The position numbers and the translations under genes were made by a program. Of a DNA stretch of 27,093 bases, positions 1 to 9,800 are shown piece by piece. Position 1 is the stretch's first letter. Each line of letters starts with the position of its first letter. The notes beneath the pieces were generated by a model that worked only from the letters and a program-made list of their open reading frames with translations, had not been told where the DNA came from and searched no databases. Where the stretch lies: the NCBI GenBank assembly GCA_026260175.1, contig JAKCWW010000882.1, forward strand, positions 1,381 to 28,473. Direction: 5' to 3'. This DNA is from Reticulitermes lucifugus. Lineage: Eukaryota > Arthropoda > Insecta > Blattodea > Rhinotermitidae.

Positions 1-62
1 CTCGAAAAATGAGGCGGCCTAGGCCCCCAAGGGGCTGTCGAGCCATTGAAAAAAAAAATAAA
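1..62 (+). repeat. Possible dispersed-repeat 3' end with A-run at left edge
   Basis: The window opens with a GC-rich segment containing ggcccccaagggg, followed by about ten A residues and an AT-rich flank. This layout resembles the 3' end of a non-LTR retroelement with an A-rich tail. No coding part or target duplication can be seen because the window starts inside it. Confidence 0.3.
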
Positions 63-592
63 ATGGTTACATTGTAAAGTTTCTGTAGCCAGTACTCCTG
101 TTGAGTTATGCTTATGAAGTTTTATTAATGCTATCTGTTTCAGGTAGAATTATTTTACTATTTTTGTAATAAATCTGTGGATTGATTATCGTGGTTTAGG
201 TCATGTGTTTCTTAGATTATGACTAGTTCGAAATTCTTTGATTTTTGCCAACTAGGAATGTGTCTTGGTTATATGCGTATTATAAGGTGGATTTTGAGGG
301 AGTATATGCGGATGGAAGGTACGTTATTGTTAATATACAGAAGCTGTGGAGTACTGTGGTATTCCATAGCTTCTATGTTTATATGCTTCAGAGCAGGATG
401 TGCAAACCAAAGTGCCATATGGACGATTTTCAATAATTTGGGTTTAATTATCCCCATATGTAGGTAAGCTTAATAAACTTGAAGGTTATCACTGGTAATT
501 CTCTGCACTACATTATGGAGTACACCCTTCCCAGTCTTATCTAAAGGTAATATCATTAATAAGAACTACCATGTTCTTAGAATCTCTCTTAC
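63..592. other. DIS3L2 intron sequence, no recognised element
   Basis: AT-rich sequence left of the last visible DIS3L2 exon. The next exon, expected to begin the RNB domain, is not recognisable here. Short open frames on both strands match nothing I know. Confidence 0.5.
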
Positions 593-825
593 CCCACAGC
601 ATATCGTACATCTTGCCAATCTTCGATACGTGCTAGGAACATGATGTCTTTGTACTTATCAGCTTCTGTAAGAAAGTTTGCTGGGCACTTTGCTATTGGA
701 ATTCTTATTCGTGGGATACGAGAATCTCTTGGTGATAGAAGAGCAAAGTTTTTATACCGATCTGGCAGTGGTTTAAGAAATCCTACACCAACTCTTGGAT
801 GCACTTTTTCAAAAATATATACAAC
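593..825 (-). CDS. DIS3L2: DIS3L2 exon 7 (second cold-shock-like region)
   Basis: The acceptor is tgattccag at 834-826 and the donor is GTAAGA from 592. The exon is 233 nt, enters in phase 0 and leaves two bases over. It encodes [16 protein letters not shown], then [31 protein letters not shown] and [13 protein letters not shown]. These are the hallmark blocks of DIS3L2 between the first OB fold and the RNB domain (human counterparts: VVYILEK, FSPSDHRVPRIYVPLKDCP, LFICRIVDWK). This is the best identified piece of the gene. The reading frame is intact with no odd residues. The following exon is outside the window. Confidence 0.92.
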
Positions 826-3800
826 CTGGAATCAATGAAACAAAACTGGTAAAATTTCCATTTTATAGGACTGCATCTGATAGCACTCATACAAATTGAT
901 ATTTTCTGTTAATACTGTGTTGTAATTGTTATTGGGCACATTTATGAAAGAGCCACTGAGCGGCTTGTACCAGTAATACTGCAGATGTATTCAGGAGTTG
1001 CCTGGTCCAGTCTTGGCTGAGATACAAAATTCCCCTGAAGTTCCACATGATTTTCCTCAGTCCTTTCAAATTGCAGGATAACATCTCAATTAGGCCATGG
1101 CTGCTGCTTTCCAAATCCTTTCCATGTAATAATCACACTACGCAGTCTGCACTAATGACAGCATCATAAAATAAAACATAAAAGAATAACAAAGCCAGTA
1201 GTGTTACTGCCAAATGGACCCAAAATTTCTGTTAATAAGCTCTTTAGTGGCCAGTAAACTTAAATCACTTCCTCTCTCTGGTATTAATGAATTTAAGGAC
1301 TGGCTTCCTTTTACAACAGCAGGATAAAGATGTATCTCATCTTTACACAGTTCTTCACAATATGAATTTTAATGTCATAGTCTTCTAGGTTCATACTAGT
1401 TTTAATATACTCTAAAGTTCTGTTATTAGCACTATCAGTAATACAGCAAATTGATACAATTAGATTTTTCCCCTTCAAAGGAAGCATAATAATTAGAATA
1501 CTTAAACTAAATAAACACAATAATTTCAAGAAAACTTACTGCTCTTAATTCATCATGAACTTCATTTATAACCTGGCTTACTGTAAGTATTTTACACTGC
1601 TGCCAAAAGCTTGTGCATCAGGAAGCCTTATGTGTCAGTTAATACTTGTCATGTACAGTTCAAGCAACATTCTAGGCATCGTGACGAATTCATACAGCCC
1701 AATCATCTTCTTACTTTTTACACAAACAAACAAACAAACTAAATAGCTAACTAACTAACTAACTAACTAACTACATGGAGCAGAGTCCTTCTTGAGAAGC
1801 TAACAGGACCTCAGCTAGTCAAGAAATTCCCCACATTTTATGGAACCCGAAGGTTCATTACCACTCACAAAAGCCTGCCACCTGTCCCAATCAATCCAGT
1901 CCATGCCCCCCCATCCCGCTTCTTGAAGATACATTTTAATATTATCCTCCCATCTATGCCTGGGTCTTCCAAGTGGTCTCCTTCCCTCAGGTCTCCCCAC
2001 CAAAATCCTGTATGCACACATAATGCTTAAAAACATAAATTTCTTAAATTCTTTTAAATGTTTGTTAGTAATTGTTACACATTAATTGCAAATTTATAAT
2101 TCATGGAACAAAATGCTCAGTACTTACTGTTGCAGTTTGCTGCGCTTTCAAACCATGCACCTGTCATAAAGATAAACGAAGGCTAATGAAACATACCACA
2201 GCATAACTTCCAGTGCCATTTTAAAAATTTTCAATCCTTATAAAAATATATATTAAAGAATTTACATATAAAAAGACTGTTCATCTGTCTTTTAAAATAT
2301 GGTTGCCAGCAGTGCAAAAATGGGAGATTTAAAATCTCCTATTGCCAGGAGATAATTAAATTAAATTAATTTAAATTAAAATATGGCCACCAATCCCACA
2401 CTGCCAAACCTTAAATGTTAAAGGAAAGTGCAAGGATTAAAACCCATATCTGTACATGACACAGGCCTCCAACCCACAAATAAACGTATCTCTTACCTTC
2501 CACTCCGATTCTGGATTAAGTCTTACGGCTACTTCATCTCTTTCTAATGCTCTATTTCGATTTCTCATGCCTTCAATCATGATATCCTGGTCTTTGTCCT
2601 GAAACACATTGTATCTCAACACTTGCAACAATGAAAATGAGAGAATATAGGTGCAATAAGTGCTAAACCAAGTGATGTAAATCGGGCAGCAATTACCCAC
2701 TAACAGTAACGACAGCAACACAACATCTGGTTCTATCTGCAATCACAGTACCACCAGTAACACAAGATCTGGTTCTGTTTGCAATTAAAGTAACACAAGA
2801 GGGAGAGAAAAAGAAAATACAAAGAAGTGTTGGAAAGTCCACTACACTCAAAATGGTTCTATGACTTTTTCATGCTCCCAAAATTAGAAATGTCCTTGAC
2901 AGGGTCTCAACTTTAAAACACTCAAAATATATTTAAAACAATGTGATTACAGTAATACAGTAACTTTCACAATTTGGAAAATAACTGACAGCAAATGTTT
3001 TCGGACATGGCAGAGATGTGTGAATTTAATCAGAAGTCAAAGAAGTGTCAATGTATCTCTTTCAAGAATCTGCCCACTTATTCAGTTGTCAGGCATAACT
3101 TGCTCCAATTGCCTGTAGAGTTTTTTTTTTGGCATCAATTTTAATTATGTACATTAAGTTTCCAATACTCTATACATGCAGATTAAATCTAAAAAATGTG
3201 CTCAGCGAATTTTGATTTGTCTCCACGTGATAACATGATCATCAGTTCATACACAATGCATTACTAGTGATTTTAACATAGTTATATAAAATAGAAAACC
3301 CCATTAACAGCGAGAACTATCTTCTTCCATGCGACACCATTTAGACTGGCAAGTATGTACTGATATTTTGGAGGAAGTCACTTTGATTATGGAGGCAACA
3401 GTGTCCTCTGCAACAGTCCTACATACCCACCAGACTGCACATTGTCACAACCCACCCTCATCTAGTGCCGGGGTTAAAGAACGAGTAGAGCTATACCTCT
3501 ACTCCCCCTCTGGGCCATCATAGCCCGTTCTAGGGAGAACTTTACCTTACCTTTACCTGCACACTGTCACATACCAGAAAGCATTTTTCTTCAGCTGCCA
3601 CTGTGAGAGTTCAAAGTTACCTATTAACAGTGCTTACTTGATGACATACAGAAACATCAAAATGTGTTGAGAACTTCGATAATCAAAAATACATTTGTGT
3701 TGATCGACAATACATGGGTATTTATAGACCTCTAGTATTCAATATGTAACAATCCATAAATCAGAGGGCACTAGACAAGTAGGCATATTTGCTATTAGGT

Positions 3801-6800
3801 GGCTGGATTCAGTGGAAGATATGAAGAATGGGCATTAAAAATGGGAGGCAAAAATCATCACAGGATTGGGATCAATGGTTGAAAACAGCAGAAGAGGCCA
3901 TGGTTCATGATGGACTGTACTGCCAGCAGCAGCAGCAGAAGAAGAAGAAGAAGAAGTATTCAATGTGTTGGTAGACCCACCGGTGAGTTGATATATGCTT
4001 CCTTGTAGTTCCTTTGGTTGATACGTATAACACCTTTAATTAAAGTATTTGCTGCAAGACCTGCCATTACTTCACTTGTAGGTAAGTATGTGTCAAAAGT
4101 GTTATTCTCTTTTGTTGCATTTGATGAATGAGTGGACCTGTAGAACAATAACATGTGAACAAAATATTCATTAACTAACTTCATGCAGCAAAGCCTTCCT
4201 TGAGAAGCTAGCAGTCACTCAGCTAGTTAAGACATCTACTGCCTTCTATGGAAATAACTGCTTGTTTAAAATTGCTGCATTAATTGATAAGCTCATTCAA
4301 TTCATGCACGATAAAGAAATATACTGCATGAACAGCGAATGTGAAAATTCATGTCTGTCCCAGCACACTTCACTTTGTTACAAAATTCCATTAGGATGAC
4401 AAGAAAAATTAAATCCTCTTTCATTCAGGAAATGAAACCACAGCAAAGTGGGATTTGATGTTCTCACAGCAGTGTTGCTGAAGATTCAAAACTTCAGTCT
4501 TCTGCGATCTGATGCTGTTCATTGGGTAAATATTTCTCAACATTTCAAAGGATCATAATGCCTTCACCTTCAGAAGAGTGGCCAAGTAGGACGTTAGGGT
4601 ACACTATATACAAAGATCATTCAAATGAAAACTAGAAAAAGTTGTATAAAATTTGTAATTATGACCATGACCTGGAGCAAAGACAAACAATGAACACTGA
4701 GGGGTACAGTGATATGCTTCAGAATCAGCTTAAGTCAGCAATTCAAACAGATTGCCAGAGTTTGTTGTCCTCTGGCGTGTCTGCAGCATGACAACGCCTG
4801 ACCTCATACAGCCCATCATATCAAGAAACAGATTCAGGATTTAAAATTAGAGGTGTTACCCCATCAGCCATATTCAACATATTTGGCACCCACAATTTTC
4901 ACCTCTTTTGGCCCCTAAAAGACGCTCTACATGGACATCACTTCAGATCAGATGAGGAAGGACAGGAGGTGGTGCATGACTGGCTGGCACAGCAACCAAA
5001 AGACTTCTTCTCCTGAGGAATTTTTAGCCTTAGTGGAAAGTTGGAGGCGGCGTGTAGAACGTGGTGGGGACTACACTGAAGATTAATGCCATTGTACTGT
5101 ATTTATTTTTACAATAAATAACTTTACATAATTTTTCCTTGTACATATGGGTCATGAAGGTGGCCAAAGAACAGTGCCTGTGCTACAAATGTCTCAGCCA
5201 GTATACTGAGACCCCGCCCACTGCATATTACTACCACTCTCATTGGCTTGCCACCCACCATGTCCTTTAACCACCCTCATCACCCATATCTAGATAACAT
5301 AACCTAACTTGTTGTGTGGCTACTCTTGTTAGACTGCTCAGCCCTGAAGGTAAAGACATTATCATGCTTTGAAATGTACAAAACTACATACCCAATGACA
5401 CAGCATAACATCTCTGAAGACTTGAATCTGCAAACCAGAACAAAATTTGATTTTGTAACCAAACCTGATGTAATTTCTTTGTATTAACCATCCTCATCCA
5501 ATTAGATTTTATCCATTTTTTGATTAAAATAAAACAATATAAACATTACACTTCAGACAGTACATGTTGTATTTTAACAAGGCAACAGATAGTGCAACTG
5601 AATGCCACAGTAATAATACTAAGAAATCTATACAGCCCTAAAGTTCAAGGACGATAGTATCTATCAGTGATATTTCTTGTGACAAAAGATATTACATTTT
5701 TTTTAAAACTTAAGTGGTAAATTTCATTATGTACCCTCATGTGGATTCTTAACATTACATGTGCTATGTTCCATTTTCTTAACTGACAAAGCACAGAAAT
5801 GCAATGCCACTTATCCTAATTATCTTGAATAGCCGCATATAAATACACCACATTGTGTTAATCCACTGTCTATACTTCTGCACCCATGACAGTCAACAGT
5901 CTCATCATCAACAGATGACTCCCTGATGCTCTTCTGTAACATTTGTTCAACCAAATACTGCATTTTATTTATTTATATACATGAAAGAAGGTATAAAAAT
6001 AAGATGACACAACAACTGCAGGGACTTGCTATAAGGGGACACAGGATGCCATCTAACCCTCTTGCGCCTAACATCAGGTATACCCGTCATACAGTGTGAT
6101 GCTCGAAACACTGCATGATGGGTACAGCCAATGGCCTATCATGGCCTTGACTGTGCAGCGCCCATTTAAATTCTGGTCTGCTGCACACCACACTGGGCAT
6201 TTAATTCTGGCACCAAAGGGTTACAGAAGTCTTCAAGTGGTTAAAAGCATCAGACTAGAGACTGACATTGCAAGTTATTAAATGACAATTCACTTCCAGC
6301 TTACATATTTCTCTTCCTATCATGGGCATTAACTTTCCTTCCTGGAACAGAGGTCTCAGAATTTGGTATTGGGAGCATGTTAGTTTGCTGATTTGGTCCT
6401 AGTTGCATATGTGAGAAATGTGATGGTGAAAACTGCATGGCATTTGTCTCCTTCTTCTTTTTATTTTTTTCCTTCTTCTTGCTACCTTTCTGTTTTGGTG
6501 GTCTTAAGGAATTTGCTGTATCTTCCTGGTCCTGGTCAGGTATGTCCACATTAGTTAGTTTAGCACTCATTCCATTAGAATTCAAATACACTTCCAGTTC
6601 TTCACGAGGTACTTTATAATTCAGACTCAAATATGCAACTTCACTGGATAATTCTTGGCCTAAACTCATTCTTCCTCCACTAAAGTTTCCCACGTCATTT
6701 CCTGCTCTAGAAACAGGAAAATAACAGATCAGTTAATTAACCAACCATATGTAACTGAGACTGGAGTTATTTTATCTCTAACAACAGTGATGATATATGT

Positions 6801-9800
6801 TTTCAGGTTTTGAAGGTAGGTATTGATCAAATGATAGTCTTCTGGTTTTGACACCGTGTAGGATTGTCAGTGTCAGCTTACAACCCTACATGCCGTTGAA
6901 AGCCACAAGACTGTCATCTAAATGATGATAACTTTACTCCATTCAGAGTTTTTGGGGGTGCTATGCCGATCATGATCTAAAATCGTGAAAAATGAGGCAC
7001 GAGACTTCAAAGACATTTTACTTTTAGTAATATCACAATGAACTTTATTTAATGTTGCAATTTACTGTGCAGCACTACATATTTTTGATATCTTGGGTTC
7101 AAATCACAGCCTGGAGGAGACTGACTCTCCTGATCAAGGGTTTTAATGGTACTCCTCTGTCCCTCCAGTCACATGCCAAGATGGTACCACAAACTAAGCT
7201 TCCTTCCAAATCTTTCCAATTCATTATTCACTAATAGTTGTACTATTTTACTCTACATAACCTGAATTACTAAAAGCATAAATAACCCATAATGACATGG
7301 CACTTTATTCCAAACATCATGTGACAGAACTCCATTTTCACGAAATTCCATGTTCAAATACTGGTTTGAAGACTAGATATCCTAACAATTTTGCAGTTTC
7401 CCTCTACCACTCTAGCCAAAAACACTCAGACAGTAGTTTTGAACACAAGTAGGTCATACACTGTGCCATACAACCTTGCCACAATTCATCATTAAATACA
7501 CCAACAAATCAAGAAACATCTCAGCTGAGGTATTATGTACATGATTAAGTTGTATCCTGGGCCTGCTACAAAAAAGGCATCTAGAACAGTTTGTACATGT
7601 GTCTTGTATGAGGGTCACCCAGAAAGTTTTGCAGCACTTTCTATACTTGAGTCAAAATCAACAGGAAATGTTTGCAGTTTTTTCTGTGGTTAATTTTGAA
7701 TGTCCCACTCGTTACTGCAGCACCGCAGAAAAATACATTTTCTTGCGCATGTGGAAGGGGGTTGTCAAAATGGTGTGGTATGGTGATAAGCATTTAAACA
7801 ATGAGCTGTTACTGAATTTCTTGTGACAGAGAAGGAATCAGTAACAAACAAACACAAGCTGTTAAAAAATGTATATGATGTCAGTGCAGTCTGTAAAAGC
7901 ACTGTTAGTCACTGGGCTTCACAAATTGTAAGTTCTGGGAAAGGCCAAGCAAAGCTCAGTGACATGTGTAGCTCTGGCCAGCCAACAACAACAGTCACTC
8001 AGGTGTTGCTTTAACGTGCTGTTGAACTCATTTGAAATGACTGAAAGCTTGCACTGCACTCTCAGCATCCAAGGGAAGTGCGAACAACAATACTGATGCC
8101 TTAAGATATTCAAACATGTGTGCTTGCTGGGTTCCATGAAGTCTAACAGACCATCACAGAACTGTGTGGAAAGAGACGTGTTCAGATTTGCTCTCCCATT
8201 ATGAGGCTCATGGTGAATGTTTTTTGTCATGGACTGTCACTGGGGATGAACCACAGACAAAAAGTCAACAGAATGGCATCATCCAAATTCTCCTTGCAAG
8301 TACTTTAAGGCCACCCCTCCAGCAGGGAAAGTTATGGCCACAGTTTTTTGGGATGCAGAAGGGGTGATTTTGGTAGATATTATGCCATGTGTTCAAACCA
8401 TAAACTCAGATCTGTACATTCAAACCCTTAAAACCTTGCAGAAGCATTTCAGCAGAGTCCAACCTTACAAAAATGTTGCTGAAATCCTCCTTCAATGCAA
8501 TGCACAACCATACACAAGTTTGAAAATAAAGGAAGCAATCCTAAAATTTGGATTGACTGTTCTTCCGCACCCACCAGATCTTGCTCCCTCAGATTTCCAC
8601 CTTTTTGGAGCCCTAAAAAATGCCATCTGTGGGAGAAGGTTTGGGAATGATGACAAGATTACTGAAGACGTGAAGTGGCTGCAAGTACAAAATTCAAACT
8701 GGTACAATAAGGGGACAGACGTTCTTGTTTCTCGCTGGTGCAAGGCTGTTGAAGTTGATGGAGATCATGTAGAAAAATCTAGTTATCCTATGAATATGTC
8801 CAAAGAATTAGAAATTACTAACAGTAAAAAAATTGTGATGCAGAACTTTCTGAGCAACCTTCATAAGTTTCTGTTGTATTAATAAGTATTAGTCATAACA
8901 AATTATTATAGACTAAAAAGGTTTCCCATATGTTGTGCAGAATATCTTATAACTGCCATTACATGCTTAGCATAATGATACAGTAATGTCCCCGATGCCT
9001 CAAATGGTCTAGCCTGCACACAGTGGCATCACAGCTGTGTCATACTAACATATCCTGCAAGCAGCAAATGGGTTAGTATGCTGATAACTGACACAAGAGT
9101 ACAAATACTCTTAGGATGTTAAAAGGTCATATGGCAGACATGTAGATATATAGACATTTAACACCTTGGCATATTACATTCTGCAGCAAAGGATATACTG
9201 GATGTGATGGTGAATGGAAAAACTCCCTGCTGGGAATGAGTAGGCAGTCACATTACTGAATATATTATACGAGTATTGGTGGTTCATACTGGCAAATGCA
9301 TAAGAATTTGAAATACTGTATCAGCTAGACCCCAACACAGATGTAATTATATGAAGGCACAAGAGACTTCCCTGTGCCAGGCACAAAGCCTTAGGGGCTC
9401 TCTTCTGCCTTCATGTAATCCAAATTTGGACTATAAATATTATTAATTCTGTAGTCTACTTTTTATTTATATTTAACATCTATCATGTTTTTCAATGCAA
9501 ATGTCCATATGTCTTTGACATCTCTTGCTGTAATTACAGAATGTATCTAAAAATATTAATTAAACACCTCTGTACTGTCAATACTTGTAAAGAAAAGGTT
9601 TTAACAATTTAAATTACAGTATTGAGAATGGGCATGCCAGTGTTTCTATTGTATTTAGGGTTCGTATTCCCATGATATGGACATGTCAAGATACGAGCGT
9701 ATGAAATATGAAGGAAGGGGAGCCCATACTCTTTGCTGCGCCTGGGCCCCACAAATTTCGCCACGTTCATGCCTACAGGATACAAATGTGCAACTACATA

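Noticed and set aside
243-262. Minus-strand ctag|ttggcaaaaatc, resembling the LAK block expected at the next DIS3L2 exon
   Set aside because: With the two leftover bases from exon 7 the frame does not read LAK. Downstream residues do not match the acidic ETEGIL-type segment expected, and a stop comes soon.
245-436. Plus-strand ORF with NVSWLYAYYKVDFEGVYADGR, with AG and GT at its edges
   Set aside because: It looks exon-like, but matches no protein I know, lies antisense in a DIS3L2 intron, and has no second exon to join in phase.
929-1114. Minus-strand ORF as a missing DIS3L2 linker exon
   Set aside because: No acceptor/donor pair gives the phase 0-0 exon required, and composition is not DIS3L2-like.
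1722-1773. CAAA/CTAA runs as a CRISPR or independent satellite
   Set aside because: They are short tetranucleotide runs at the tail of a LINE; there is no spacer structure.
6301-6332. Earlier donor (AAA|GTTAAT) for DIS3L2 exon 2
   Set aside because: It would end exon 2 in phase 0, incompatible with exon 3; the GTAAGC donor 28 bases later restores phase.
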